Shown: positions 26,450-34,743, counted from the first letter of the stretch. The stretch: DNA of 64,000 bases from a virus (IMGVR_UViG_3300021959_006010:124001-188000), one strand, 5' to 3'. Notes: generated by a model not told the origin, from the letters alone. Numbers and translations are program-made.

Positions 26450-27775
26450 TTAAAGAGAAATATTATTTAAGTCCTCTAGTAAAATAGTTTCAAACGTCTT
26501 TTTGCTGTATTCTTTAATCTCTGCTTTTAGTTCTTTTGCTTTTGCATTTAGCTTTTTAATTTCTTCTGTAGTCAAACTACGCATCGGTAATCCTAAGAAC
26601 CCTTTAACACGATCTTTTAGTATTGCATCATACGCTTCGCCTTGAGCAATCACATCTGCTTCTTTAGCGTTACGTAATTCAATTGCTTCTTCTACTACAC
26701 CTTGGATAAACTTAGCACGGGCATTTGTATAATCCATTTCTTCTTGCATACTTGCAAGTAGGTATTGCTTGCGCAGATTGTTATATTCAATACGTTTAGT
26801 ATACCACGCTTCTAGTAGTTCTTTTATATTATTAAAAATAACAATTTTGTTGTTTTCGTCAATACAAGTATAATTTTCGGTTACTTTCTTAATTAATTTG
26901 AGTTTGGTCATAATCCATTCGTCTGTACGCTCGCCAAACGCACGATCTACTTGAATTTCAAATTCAAACTCGTCATTATCTGAAAAGTCTTCGTAGTCTT
27001 TGATTACTTTATCTTCTACTAGTTTTTCAAGTACGCTCTGATACTGCTTGAGTGTGTAACCCACAGGCAGTGCATCGATAGTAATACGATGTTTAGTTTT
27101 GCGTGTAAACGATCCGTGTATTTCCCACTGTCCTTCGCTTTCGCCTTTTACAACAGTACACTTCATACCTTGCCAGTATGGTGTTAGTCGAGCAGTAATC
27201 TTAGCACCTTCTGCACGTTGTTGTACCCACTTGACAATCTGTGCAGGATCACGTGGTAGAATCTTTTGTGCGTAACCAATTGATACACCGTCCGAGCCGT
27301 TAATTGCAAGCACAGGCAGTGTAGGCACATAGTAGCGTGGCTCAATCTTTGCACCTTCGAAGTTCTGATGTTCAAGGTTTACAAAGTCGTCCTTAACAAA
27401 CAACTGTTTAAGGATTGGATTCATACGAGCAAAAATGTAACGTGTTGCTGCCGCTTCGTTAATAAATGCACTACCAAAGTTACCATCGCCTTCTAGCAAG
27501 GGCACGTTGTTGCCACTACCTACATAGTCAGCAGTCATATTAACAATAGTGCCTTCTAGGCTACCGTGCAAGTATTGTGCATAGTCTTGTACCTTAGGAC
27601 CTAGATTGCTTACTTTAACAAACTTGTCAATGTTTTGCTGTAGTACAGTGTGTACAATCTTACGACTTGCGTTCTTTTGTCCGTCGATGTAACTAGACAG
27701 TTTACGCACATTGTCGTATACTGAAAAGTCAATGTATTCTTCTTTGAAGAAATCTTCTAGTTTGAGTTCTGCCAT
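26450..27775 (-). CDS. 52: DNA topoisomerase II, medium subunit (T4 gp52-like)
   Basis: A 441-residue breakage-reunion subunit. The catalytic tyrosine is Y113 in EAAATRYIFARM, preceded by the LLEGDGNFGSA loop. FYVPTLPVLAINGSDGVSIGY-type sequence follows near 150-175, and the C-terminal half is a coiled-coil arm as in T4 gp52. It follows the large subunit with one base between stop and start, so the two are co-translated. The pair forms a type IIA topoisomerase acting in replication. Confidence 0.95.
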   Translation of the reverse strand: MAELKLEDFFKEEYIDFSVYDNVRKLSSYIDGQKNASRKIVHTVLQQNIDKFVKVSNLGPKVQDYAQYLHGSLEGTIVNMTADYVGSGNNVPLLEGDGNFGSAFINEAAATRYIFARMNPILKQLFVKDDFVNLEHQNFEGAKIEPRYYVPTLPVLAINGSDGVSIGYAQKILPRDPAQIVKWVQQRAEGAKITARLTPYWQGMKCTVVKGESEGQWEIHGSFTRKTKHRITIDALPVGYTLKQYQSVLEKLVEDKVIKDYEDFSDNDEFEFEIQVDRAFGERTDEWIMTKLKLIKKVTENYTCIDENNKIVIFNNIKELLEAWYTKRIEYNNLRKQYLLASMQEEMDYTNARAKFIQGVVEEAIELRNAKEADVIAQGEAYDAILKDRVKGFLGLPMRSLTTEEIKKLNAKAKELKAEIKEYSKKTFETILLEDLNNISL

Positions 27776-27776
27776 G

Positions 27777-29567
27777 TTACACCTTCATAATATCAAATGG
27801 AGCAGCCTGTAGGATTTGCTCTTTACGATAATCAATTGTACTACCACTAAACCAGTTTGTAAAGAGATCAGTGTCATCAATATTCACAGTTGGCAACATT
27901 TCATCCATTGTATCTTGATCAATAATATGTTTTAGATCCTTTTCACTCCAAGAACCAAGTCCTTTTACATAACTTACATCTAGTTTGTGATCAATTTTAT
28001 TTACATCAGCGAATGTATAAGCCCACTCTTTAACTATATTATTCTTCTTGCCGATAGCAATAGGTGTGCGCAGTATCTTTAACTTACCATTGTTTAAATG
28101 CTCAGGGAAGTACTTGTACATAAACAGCGCAACCAATCCGCGGATACGACTTCCATCTGCGTCAGCATCAGTAGCAATACAAATCTCAGCATCTGGGAAT
28201 GTAGTAATAATTGAATACAGTTCGCTCAGTTCTTTGTTCGCCATAAACTTTTGATGCGATACTTCTAGCACGTTTAGTGGAACACCTTTTAGTGCATAAA
28301 ATGCATTACCTTTGCGTCCAAGACATTTAATCAAACCACCACTTGCTGAATCACCTTCTACAACAAAGATACGGTCTGTTCTGTGTCCAATGGCAGCAAA
28401 GTATTTGTCGCTTTTAACTTTCTTTTTCTTTTCAAGTTTACCTAGTTCTTTCTTAGCCGCTAGGTCTTCTTGCATTTTAGTGTAAGCACAAATTTCGTTA
28501 ATCAAGTCATCATTTTTCATTAACTTGTTAACAATTTTCTTAGCGTCAATCTCACCAATTGCTTCGCGACATTCAGCGGCAGAATTTGTTACACGTTCTT
28601 TGGTTTGACTGTCAAATTTTAGTGCAGGAAAGCCGTTGATAATAGCGTGTACTCGCAAGTGCTGTTTCAAACGAGCAGGAGTAATATCCACCTTCTTGCG
28701 TCTTTTTAATGTATCACGGAACTCTGGAATCACAACACTTAAGAAGTGATCGATGTGAGTACCACCTTTTACACTTAGTCCGTTTACTAGTGAGTGCGAC
28801 TGATGCGAGCCGTCTGACTTAGTAATACCAAATGTTGCTTTTTCACTTGGAAAGATATCACACTCGCCAAAGTATTCGTTAAACTTAAGGCGCACAATCT
28901 TTTTGTTAAAACGAAAGCGAATCGTATCAAATGCTAGTGCAAGCGAACGAACACGTTCTTCTATCATTTGGATGTGCGCTTCGTCGATGTTCTCTAGCCC
29001 AAAAAACTCATAGTCCGGAAGGAACTTAACTGTAGTACCTTTGAGTGCAGTTTCTTTCGTCTTTACACTTTTGATCTGCTCATCTGCTCCGCGGAGATGT
29101 ACTTGCAATTTGCCGTCGCCGCTCTTTGCTTCAAACTTCTTTGAAGTTACAAATGTAATCATAGAGCCTACGCCGTTCATACCAATTGACTCACGGTTAG
29201 TGTCGTCAAAGTTTGAACCTGCTCTTGCTCTTGTAAATGCTGAAACCATTTGATACTCTTTGCCGTCTGGAGTATCAATTTCAACTGCTGGAATACCGCG
29301 ACCGTTGTCGCTTACTATAATAGTGCCATCTGGGTCAATATCTACATCAATGCGTGTAGCAAACTTGCGATCAGTTCTAACGTGTTCGTCTACTGAGTTG
29401 TCAATAATCTCGTTGATTACTTTTAGCAAGCCACCTACGATATTGACCTTTTTGAATTCTGTGTTTAGAAACGCTTCTTCTTGTTGTACAACTTGTGATC
29501 CCCCGTACATAGAAAAGCGTTTGCGAATGTGTTCTGCATCCGATAGTAGTTTAAAATTGTCAGTCAT
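27777..29567 (-). CDS. 39: DNA topoisomerase II, large subunit (T4 gp39-like, with gp60 part)
   Basis: A 596-residue ATPase/TOPRIM subunit. GHKL motifs: INEIIDNSVDEH near 52, DNGRGIP near 88 and ESIGMNGVGS near 127. TOPRIM motifs: VVEGDSASGG near 400 and DADADGSRIRG near 470. T4 splits this protein between genes 39 and 60; here it is one chain, as in most T4 relatives. A near-consensus sigma70 promoter precedes it. Partner: the gene at 26450. Confidence 0.95.
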   Translation of the reverse strand: MTDNFKLLSDAEHIRKRFSMYGGSQVVQQEEAFLNTEFKKVNIVGGLLKVINEIIDNSVDEHVRTDRKFATRIDVDIDPDGTIIVSDNGRGIPAVEIDTPDGKEYQMVSAFTRARAGSNFDDTNRESIGMNGVGSMITFVTSKKFEAKSGDGKLQVHLRGADEQIKSVKTKETALKGTTVKFLPDYEFFGLENIDEAHIQMIEERVRSLALAFDTIRFRFNKKIVRLKFNEYFGECDIFPSEKATFGITKSDGSHQSHSLVNGLSVKGGTHIDHFLSVVIPEFRDTLKRRKKVDITPARLKQHLRVHAIINGFPALKFDSQTKERVTNSAAECREAIGEIDAKKIVNKLMKNDDLINEICAYTKMQEDLAAKKELGKLEKKKKVKSDKYFAAIGHRTDRIFVVEGDSASGGLIKCLGRKGNAFYALKGVPLNVLEVSHQKFMANKELSELYSIITTFPDAEICIATDADADGSRIRGLVALFMYKYFPEHLNNGKLKILRTPIAIGKKNNIVKEWAYTFADVNKIDHKLDVSYVKGLGSWSEKDLKHIIDQDTMDEMLPTVNIDDTDLFTNWFSGSTIDYRKEQILQAAPFDIMKV

Positions 29568-29596
29568 ATATTTCTCTTGTTTTGTTTTATGCGTAT

Positions 29597-29625
29597 ATTA
29601 TATAGCCAAAAGAAGATTTTTTCAA
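29597..29625 (-). promoter_or_regulatory. Sigma70-type promoter for the topoisomerase genes
   Basis: TTGAAA at 29620-29625 and TATAAT at 29597-29602, 17-base spacer. An AT-rich inverted repeat (AAAAGAAG and CTTCTTTT arms) overlaps the spacer and might also act as a weak terminator for the ligase gene. Confidence 0.75.
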
Positions 29626-29667
29626 CCTTCTTTTTCTAAATTCCAAACGCAACGAACAGATTCTTGC

Positions 29668-31035
29668 TTATATTTTTTCGTGTACTTCAAATCCGCGGAA
29701 GGTTTTGAACCTTGGGAAACGAAGCGAGTAAGTACCATCTTGATTTTGTGTAATAGCATCTGCTCTAACCTCTACAAGTTGACCAACAAGAGCATCCCTG
29801 CTATTCCAAAAAGTAGTGCGGTTATCATCCGTAAATCCGCTACCGACATTAACCCTAATATCTTTCCCATCATCCACCCCAGAGCATACCAAAGCCCCGA
29901 GTCGTCCTTCGTTTCGTCCTGTTCCATGTTCGTAACCCATTACTTCCAGTGTAACTTCAATAAACGGCTTTGCTTTAAGCCATGCATGTGTACGTTTACA
30001 CTCGTATGGAGCATCAACGTCTTTAATCATTACACCTTCATAACCACCTTCTACGGCTGCTTTATTAAGCTCTACAAAACGTTCTTGGCCTTCAGGTGTG
30101 TCCAAGTCTACTTCTTCCCAGTCCAGTGCTTGTACGTGCTTTAAAACGTCTGCGTGTTCTTCTACCCATGCTTTAGTAATTGCACTACGAAAACTCTGTG
30201 GCTTATCCCAAGAACCGTTTAGGAAGTTGCCTAGCGGAATAGTATCAAACAAATGCAGTACTGCATCTCCAGCGGCTACATTATCCTTGCGATGCACTTG
30301 CTTCATAAGATCCTGGAAGTTAGCACTCATTACTTCGCCGTCAAGTACTAGTGGATAAGGCACAGGATATTCTTGTACCACAGCACGAATCTCTTCAATG
30401 ATGTGATCAAAGTTGTGGAACTGTTTGCCGTTACGGCTGTACATTTCAATCTTCTTGCCGTGACGATCGTGGATTACAACTAATACACGAACACCGTCTA
30501 GTTTGATTTCGATCTGCTTCTTGCCAATCATTTTCTTTTCGTGGTTAGCAGAATCGTGTGCAAGAGCACAAGTAAACACAGGAACAGTGCCTGGTGCGAC
30601 TTTGTTTACAGTTTTCTCACTTACGCCACAACGCAAGTCTTTGATAAGGATTCTACGATACCAATCATTCCACTGTTCTGTAGTAGCAACACTCATTGCC
30701 AATTCAATAGCATCACGAGCGGCATGTCCTGTTAGCTCGCGATCACGCAGTTGTTGTGCTAGTTTAAGGAAACTATTCCATCCAAGACCTTGTCCTTCGT
30801 CTACTTCTTTAGTAGGAACCTGCTTAACACCAAATGTTACAAGTGGATCAAGTGCCATACGCAAACCTTCAAAGAACTCTGGAAGTCCTTCGTCGTATGC
30901 TGCTTTAAGAATTGCTTCCTTATCTAAGCGACTGTTGTGTGTTTCTAGTGCGTGGATAATATAGGTAGGTTGTGTTCTCATAGACTCTAAATAATCACCT
31001 GCTGTTGTAAATTTAAGATCGCCCATTTCGCTCAT
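29668..31035 (-). CDS. lig: ATP-dependent DNA ligase
   Basis: A 455-residue ligase sealing nicks in DNA. The adenylated lysine is K178 in EIKLDGVR (motif I). LVLDGEVM is motif III-like, EGVMIKD motif IV and WLKAKP motif V. The N-terminal 150 residues match the DNA-binding domain of T4 gp30-type ligases. Length is close to T4 gp30 (487 aa). ATG at 31035 overlaps the stop of the SWIM gene by four bases, so it belongs to the run of genes from 32534 down. Confidence 0.94.
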   Translation of the reverse strand: MSEMGDLKFTTAGDYLESMRTQPTYIIHALETHNSRLDKEAILKAAYDEGLPEFFEGLRMALDPLVTFGVKQVPTKEVDEGQGLGWNSFLKLAQQLRDRELTGHAARDAIELAMSVATTEQWNDWYRRILIKDLRCGVSEKTVNKVAPGTVPVFTCALAHDSANHEKKMIGKKQIEIKLDGVRVLVVIHDRHGKKIEMYSRNGKQFHNFDHIIEEIRAVVQEYPVPYPLVLDGEVMSANFQDLMKQVHRKDNVAAGDAVLHLFDTIPLGNFLNGSWDKPQSFRSAITKAWVEEHADVLKHVQALDWEEVDLDTPEGQERFVELNKAAVEGGYEGVMIKDVDAPYECKRTHAWLKAKPFIEVTLEVMGYEHGTGRNEGRLGALVCSGVDDGKDIRVNVGSGFTDDNRTTFWNSRDALVGQLVEVRADAITQNQDGTYSLRFPRFKTFRGFEVHEKI

Positions 31036-31256
31036 GCCATTGCCCCTTCTACTTTTGCTAGCACTGCTTTTGAATGTTTACAGTAACCGTGGAATGCAAA
31101 CCCAGTACAATCACAGTTAAACCCTTTGTCGTGTAGTTCTACACTATATTCTTTGCCTTTAGAACCTTGCATAGGCCAGACAATGCCTACCATCCAATGA
31201 TCTTTAGGATCAAAGATAGTAGGCTTTAGATATCGTTCAAACTTTGACTTTTTCAT
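31032..31256 (-). CDS. SWIM-type zinc-finger protein, 74 aa
   Basis: Residues 47-63 read FNCDCTGFAFHGYCKHS, the CxC...CxH pattern of a SWIM zinc finger, after a two-strand segment. SWIM domains bind DNA or proteins. It is linked by four-base overlaps to the gene before it and to the ligase after it, which suggests a replication or repair accessory role. Confidence 0.82.
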   Translation of the reverse strand: MKKSKFERYLKPTIFDPKDHWMVGIVWPMQGSKGKEYSVELHDKGFNCDCTGFAFHGYCKHSKAVLAKVEGAMA

Positions 31257-31549
31257 ATTTGCCTCGGTTTTGTGCCTGTTAAAAAATACATTTTATTTAT
31301 AATAGCATCAACATCCGATTCTGTCAACCATCCTTTTATCGTATCTCCCTCTTGAGTGACACCCGGTAGTTCTTTCATATCACCATCTTTAAATACACAA
31401 ATTTCGTACAATCCTTGCTTTCCGCCGTAACCATCGTCAATTATACTCAAGTCATAGTTTCCAAAATTTAATATAATTTGTCCGCCTGCTTCTGTTACAA
31501 GGCTCTTGTGTTGTTTTTTGGTCATCCATTTAAAGTCTTTCAGTTTCAT
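31253..31549 (-). CDS. Conserved phage protein of unknown function, 98 aa
   Basis: A soluble alpha/beta protein with a central ILNFGNYDLSIIDDGYG strand pair, GLYEICVF, and ELPGVTQEGDTIKGWLTE before a C-terminal helix. The layout is one I recognise from hypothetical proteins of marine T4-like phages. It overlaps the SWIM gene by four bases. No catalytic motif seen. Confidence 0.68.
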   Translation of the reverse strand: MKLKDFKWMTKKQHKSLVTEAGGQIILNFGNYDLSIIDDGYGGKQGLYEICVFKDGDMKELPGVTQEGDTIKGWLTESDVDAIINKMYFLTGTKPRQI

Positions 31550-31550
31550 A

Positions 31551-31781
31551 TTACCACCCTGGTGCTGAATAGTCTGTGTGTTTCTTGTACATTGCCATGC
31601 CGTCTAGGCCGTAGGCAGGGCAAACCGAAATAAATTCCGGTAAGCCCATATCATCTTTTTCTCCACCTTCGCCACAGATAAAGTAAACACCTTCAAGTTG
31701 CTCTGCTTTAGAATGCTTCAAGATAGTTTTCAGTTTCTGGAATAGTTCGTATTCCTTTTCAGTAATCTCAATCATTTTCAA
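31551..31781 (-). CDS. Unknown protein, 76 aa
   Basis: An N-terminal helix (MKMIEITEKEYELFQKLKTI) followed by a mixed segment with two Cys (FICGEGGEK and ISVCPAYG) and a C-terminal MYKKHTDYSAPGW. Starts inside the previous gene (14-base overlap) and ends one base before the next. Function not recognised. Confidence 0.58.
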   Translation of the reverse strand: MKMIEITEKEYELFQKLKTILKHSKAEQLEGVYFICGEGGEKDDMGLPEFISVCPAYGLDGMAMYKKHTDYSAPGW

Positions 31782-31998
31782 AACATCCTCTTCCTGTTTG
31801 ATGTTCCCAAGTCAGTAGTCCTGCTCGCGGAGCATTAGGCTTGGTGCATACTCCCCAGTCTGCGTCAAGTGCCCAAAACCACTTGCATCCACAGCTACAA
31901 TCTGGATAGTCGTCTCCATCAGCCCAACGCTCCACTTCCCCACCGTAGTCTTTGTAGTCGGAAGGGAGCACCTTTACGATGCTCCAATCTATTTTCAT
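31768..31998 (-). CDS. Cys-rich unknown protein, 76 aa
   Basis: Contains a metal-site-like pattern: DYPDCSCGCKWFWALDADWG, then VCTKPNAPRAGLLTWEHQ and GCFE. The WGVC/PRAGLLTWEHQ/GC signature resembles a small uncharacterised bacterial family, but I cannot name it with certainty. Four-base overlap with the phosphoesterase gene upstream. Confidence 0.6.
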   Translation of the reverse strand: MKIDWSIVKVLPSDYKDYGGEVERWADGDDYPDCSCGCKWFWALDADWGVCTKPNAPRAGLLTWEHQTGRGCFEND

Positions 31999-32534
31999 CG
32001 TACTCTCAATTCCTCTATGTTAACAGGAGTGTAGTTAATTTGCTCTACACACACGCATCTGTGGAATTCAGTTGGCGATGGATTCTGGTGGATGTGTCCG
32101 TGTACGTTTACCATACTGCCTTCGCCAAATCTGTGACTTTCGCCTAATGTACTATTGTGTACAGGAACGTGGGTCAATAACAATCCAAACTCGGGGAACA
32201 TTCTCCACATGTCAATCTTGCCCCACCAGCCTCCGGCAGCGTGGAACTTGATGTTGTCGTGGTTACCAACAATCAAACGCTTCTGTCCGTTCAACCGAGG
32301 CATGTTAGTGTCCATCCACTCTTGCTTGCGAGTGCCAAACAACACATCGCCCAAGTGGTACACTTTGTCACCTGGCTTGACTACACTGTTCCAGTTAGCG
32401 ATCATCTGCTCGTTCATATCTTCAACGTCAGTAAAACGATCGCCACGAGTAGGACGTCCGTCAATGTCAGTAAATGTCAAAATGTTAGCGTGATCAAAGT
32501 GTGTATCACTGATTACCCAAATATCTCTAGCCAT
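31995..32534 (-). CDS. Calcineurin-like metallophosphoesterase
   Basis: 179 residues with the full motif set of the dimetal phosphoesterase fold: SDTHFDHAN (9-17), YHLGDVLFG, IVGNHDN, LLLTHVPVH and VHGHIHQ. Likely hydrolyses a phosphoester in nucleotides or nucleic acids; the substrate is not predictable. A sigma70-type promoter lies just upstream, so it leads the operon ending in the ligase. Confidence 0.9.
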   Translation of the reverse strand: MARDIWVISDTHFDHANILTFTDIDGRPTRGDRFTDVEDMNEQMIANWNSVVKPGDKVYHLGDVLFGTRKQEWMDTNMPRLNGQKRLIVGNHDNIKFHAAGGWWGKIDMWRMFPEFGLLLTHVPVHNSTLGESHRFGEGSMVNVHGHIHQNPSPTEFHRCVCVEQINYTPVNIEELRVR

Positions 32535-32562
32535 GTCATGACCCTCTTATCTAATTTATTTT

Positions 32563-32591
32563 AGTTTAACATCTATTAGCTAGTCTGTCAA
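32563..32591 (-). promoter_or_regulatory. Sigma70-type promoter for phosphoesterase-ligase operon
   Basis: TTGACA at 32586-32591, TAAACT at 32563-32568, 17-base spacer; the -35 overlaps the stop of the radical-SAM gene. Confidence 0.68.
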
Positions 32592-33715
32592 CTTCTAAAA
32601 ATCAAGTTGTACATATCTTTGTTTACTTCTTCAAACGAAGTTCCGTAAAAGTTATCTAAATCAATTACATATTGTTTAAATTTTTCAACTTGTGCAGGAT
32701 TGTACATGCCAAAGCTATCTTCTAAAATATCTTTTACACTGTCTGTTACTAGTTTGTGTTGTATTAGCCATTGTTTAGCACTATCTTTTAGATTTCTTGC
32801 ATCTAAGAAAGAAGGATAATTTGTAACAACTTGGCTACGGTCAAACTCTTTTAGTCCTAGCGATTCAATATATTTTTCTATCTTTTTACTTTGATTGATA
32901 TTAAACATACTTAAAGTTACACTAATTCCGACATATATAGATTTGTGTTCTATAAAACTTAGAAGACTTTTTAAATTGTTTTCAAATTGATTCCATATAG
33001 AGTGTTGTCTTACATAATCATTAACTTTTCCTATTCCGTCAATACTTACATAGATATGTGTAGTTTTACACTTTTCAAATATTTCTAACCATTGTTCTGT
33101 AAAAGGTTCGTGTAAATTAGTCGGCATTTCTAGATGTATTTTTTCCAATTGTCCTATACTATCTAGATGTTCTAATAATGCTAAATGCTTTTTCTGGTAA
33201 GTAGGTTCTCCGCCCATCAATTTTAAAACTTCAAGAGATGATAAATCTAATGTGCTCCATTCAAAAAACTCTATTCGTTCTGTTCTAATATGTTCGTACT
33301 CGTTAGGTAATTTTACATTGAACCATTTGCTCGAACTCCGTGGCATACACATTCTACAAGCTAAATTACAAGCATTACCTGGAGTGATCTCTAGGAATCT
33401 TAGTTTTTGATCTAAAAAGTCCTTGTTGTCTAATAAATGACGGAACTGTTTTAGTTTATCTAATCTATAACTTGAATGTCTCAACGATTCTGCTTTCCAA
33501 CAAGCACTACATCCTTGTGGTTTTTCTCCTCGAAGAAACTGTTTTTGTAGACCTATATAATCAGTTGAATTTAATAAACCAGACTCGCCAACTGAATCTA
33601 ATGTACCGTTATATCGACAACACGGTTTAATATTATCTGTTTCGATAAGTTTATTATGTCCTGCTAGTGTAGAAGAAATAAATGGCAATACACAAAACGT
33701 ACTTGGTAAAATCAT
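32588..33715 (-). CDS. Radical-SAM protein with N-terminal Cys cluster (twitch/SPASM-like)
   Basis: A 375-residue protein. C116, C120 and C123 in ACNLACRMC form the radical-SAM 4Fe-4S site; KLMGGEPTYQKK and YVSIDGIGKVNDYVR are later barrel motifs. Five further Cys lie in front (C8, C32, C33, C69, C72), in patterns KPCCRYNG and GCSACW typical of an auxiliary cluster domain placed at the N-terminus. Substrate unknown; relatives in marine phages are called twitch-domain radical-SAM proteins. There is no clear Shine-Dalgarno. The gene starts 22 bases downstream of tRNA-Cys. Confidence 0.85.
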   Translation of the reverse strand: MILPSTFCVLPFISSTLAGHNKLIETDNIKPCCRYNGTLDSVGESGLLNSTDYIGLQKQFLRGEKPQGCSACWKAESLRHSSYRLDKLKQFRHLLDNKDFLDQKLRFLEITPGNACNLACRMCMPRSSSKWFNVKLPNEYEHIRTERIEFFEWSTLDLSSLEVLKLMGGEPTYQKKHLALLEHLDSIGQLEKIHLEMPTNLHEPFTEQWLEIFEKCKTTHIYVSIDGIGKVNDYVRQHSIWNQFENNLKSLLSFIEHKSIYVGISVTLSMFNINQSKKIEKYIESLGLKEFDRSQVVTNYPSFLDARNLKDSAKQWLIQHKLVTDSVKDILEDSFGMYNPAQVEKFKQYVIDLDNFYGTSFEEVNKDMYNLIFRS

Positions 33716-33736
33716 ACTATTACTTATTTTTTAGAT

Positions 33737-33811
33737 TGGAGTGAGCGGCGAGACTCGAACTCGCATGAGACAGATTTGCAATCTGTTGCCTAACCTTTCG
33801 ACCACGCTCAC
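33737..33811 (-). tRNA. tRNA-Cys(GCA)
   Basis: Complete cloverleaf: acceptor GTGAGCG/CGCTCAC, anticodon stem ACAGA/TCTGT with loop TTGCAAA giving GCA, T-loop TTCGAGT, discriminator T and encoded CCA. The first bases overlap the stop codon of the deaminase gene. Confidence 0.95.
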
Positions 33812-34125
33812 ACTGTATATTCTACTTCTGGTATGCCTATTTTTTCAATTGCGTGTTGGCATACACGACACGGCTTTGCTAATCTAGGATTACCATCTCT
33901 GTCATAGCGTTCGATTACAATCTTTCTGATTGCAGTCCAATCTTTGCATTTACGCAGAGCGTCAATTTCTGCGTGTAGGAAAATTGCATCAGGCTTACCT
34001 GCTTCAACTGCAAACTTACCTTGCAGTGGATGGCTCTTTGTGTAACTGTTTGTACCAACTGCTAACTTGCGTCCTCGCTTGTCATACAGTGTTGCAGTTA
34101 AATTAAATTCGCCTCTGTTTTGCAA
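33808..34125 (-). CDS. Cytidine/deoxycytidylate deaminase-family protein, 105 aa
   Basis: H51-A-E53 and P-C86-RV-C89 are the zinc-binding HAE and PCxxC motifs of nucleotide deaminases. At 105 residues it is shorter than dCMP deaminase of T4 (193 aa). The start is a TTG at 34125 after AAAGGATAGGA; no in-frame ATG is available. It lies between tRNA-Pro and tRNA-Cys with a four-base overlap with the latter, so it may be read from the tRNA transcript. Substrate could be dCMP, cytidine or a tRNA base. Confidence 0.82.
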   Translation of the reverse strand: MQNRGEFNLTATLYDKRGRKLAVGTNSYTKSHPLQGKFAVEAGKPDAIFLHAEIDALRKCKDWTAIRKIVIERYDRDGNPRLAKPCRVCQHAIEKIGIPEVEYTV

Positions 34126-34144
34126 TAGTCCTATCCTTTAAAAC

Positions 34145-34222
34145 TGGTCGGGGATGCAGGATTCGAACCTGCGGCTTTTCCGCCCCAAACGGAACACTCT
34201 GACCAAACTGAGCTAATCCCCG
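34145..34222 (-). tRNA. tRNA-Pro(TGG)
   Basis: Acceptor CGGGGAT/ATCCCCG, anticodon loop TTTGGGG giving TGG, T-loop TTCGAAT, discriminator A and encoded CCA. It begins at the base right after the CCA of tRNA-Trp. Confidence 0.95.
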
Positions 34223-34296
34223 TGGCATAGGTGGAGGGAGTCGAACCCCCATTAACGGTTTTGGAGACCGCTGTGTTGCCATTACACCACACCCAT
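34223..34296 (-). tRNA. tRNA-Trp(CCA)
   Basis: Acceptor ATGGGTG/CACCTAT, anticodon loop CTCCAAA giving CCA, T-arm GGGGG/CCCTC around TTCGACT, discriminator G and encoded CCA. No spacer separates it from tRNA-Pro, so the pair must be cut apart by 3'/5' processing. Confidence 0.93.
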
Positions 34297-34333
34297 AAAA
34301 AAAGCCCCTAACATTATTAGTGCTAGGGGCTTG
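34297..34333 (-). terminator. Intrinsic terminator or processing hairpin before tRNA-Trp
   Basis: Arms AAGCCCCTA and TAGGGGCTT close a 13-base loop and are followed by a T run that ends at the first base of tRNA-Trp. A TTGACA lies directly upstream of the left arm, so a promoter overlapping the hairpin is also possible. Confidence 0.7.
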
Positions 34334-34354
34334 TCAACGTAATAAAAAGTCACG

Positions 34355-34417
34355 TCAAGACATACCCCTGCATCCTGGAGGCCAACAAGTAATGTTTGTT
34401 GTGTTAGTCTTGAACAT
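34355..34417 (-). CDS. Candidate 20-residue leader peptide
   Basis: After a strong promoter and an AAAGGATAGATAC ribosome site, ATG at 34417 opens a 20-codon frame to TGA at 34355. The product is MFKTNTTNITC, then WPPGCRGMS, with two Cys and a Trp-Pro-Pro step that could stall ribosomes. It lies between the promoter and the terminator hairpin at 34297, which is the layout of an attenuator leader. It could also be a coincidental frame in a small RNA. Confidence 0.45.
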   Translation of the reverse strand: MFKTNTTNITCWPPGCRGMS

Positions 34418-34446
34418 GTATCTATCCTTTCATTTAGTATGCGTAT

Positions 34447-34475
34447 ACTATAACTTATTTATCTCTGTGTGTCAA
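34447..34475 (-). promoter_or_regulatory. Sigma70-type promoter within the tRNA region
   Basis: TTGACA at 34470-34475, TATAGT at 34447-34452, 17-base spacer. It drives the small peptide frame and possibly tRNA-Trp, tRNA-Pro, the deaminase and tRNA-Cys by read-through. Confidence 0.78.
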
Positions 34476-34645
34476 CCGTTTTTTGAATTATTTTCTTCTA
34501 TTTTACATCCGGCTTTAATACCACAATGTGGACAACTAAACTGATACCTATCAATTTTCATTTTTTCCATTGTAGCATATGTAAACCAGTTCTTGCAATT
34601 TCCGCAAGTTAGATGCCAAATAGTTTCTTTTACTGCTTTGAACAT
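34472..34645 (-). CDS. Small zinc-ribbon protein, 57 aa
   Basis: ATG at 34645, stop inside the -35 box of the following promoter. Two knuckles, CGNC near 14 and CPHC near 38, plus a further Cys (GCKIEE), make a rubredoxin-like zinc ribbon. Starts MFKAVKETIWHL. It sits between tRNA-Thr and the promoter. Function unknown; nucleic-acid binding is plausible. Confidence 0.65.
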   Translation of the reverse strand: MFKAVKETIWHLTCGNCKNWFTYATMEKMKIDRYQFSCPHCGIKAGCKIEENNSKNG

Positions 34646-34661
34646 AGTTTACTTTCTTTTA

Positions 34662-34737
34662 TGGTGCCGGTGCACGGACTCGAACCGCGGACCTACTGAT
34701 TACAAATCAGTTGCTCTACCAGCTGAGCTACACCGGC
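34662..34737 (-). tRNA. tRNA-Thr(TGT)
   Basis: Acceptor GCCGGTG/CACCGGC, anticodon stem ACTGA/TCAGT with loop TTTGTAA giving TGT, T-loop TTCGAGT, discriminator A and encoded CCA. Confidence 0.96.
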
Positions 34738-34743
34738 TAAAGT

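Noticed and set aside
30503-30964. 153-codon plus-strand frame opposite the ligase
   Set aside because: Shadow of the ligase reading frame; Ser/Cys/Leu-rich composition with no ribosome site.
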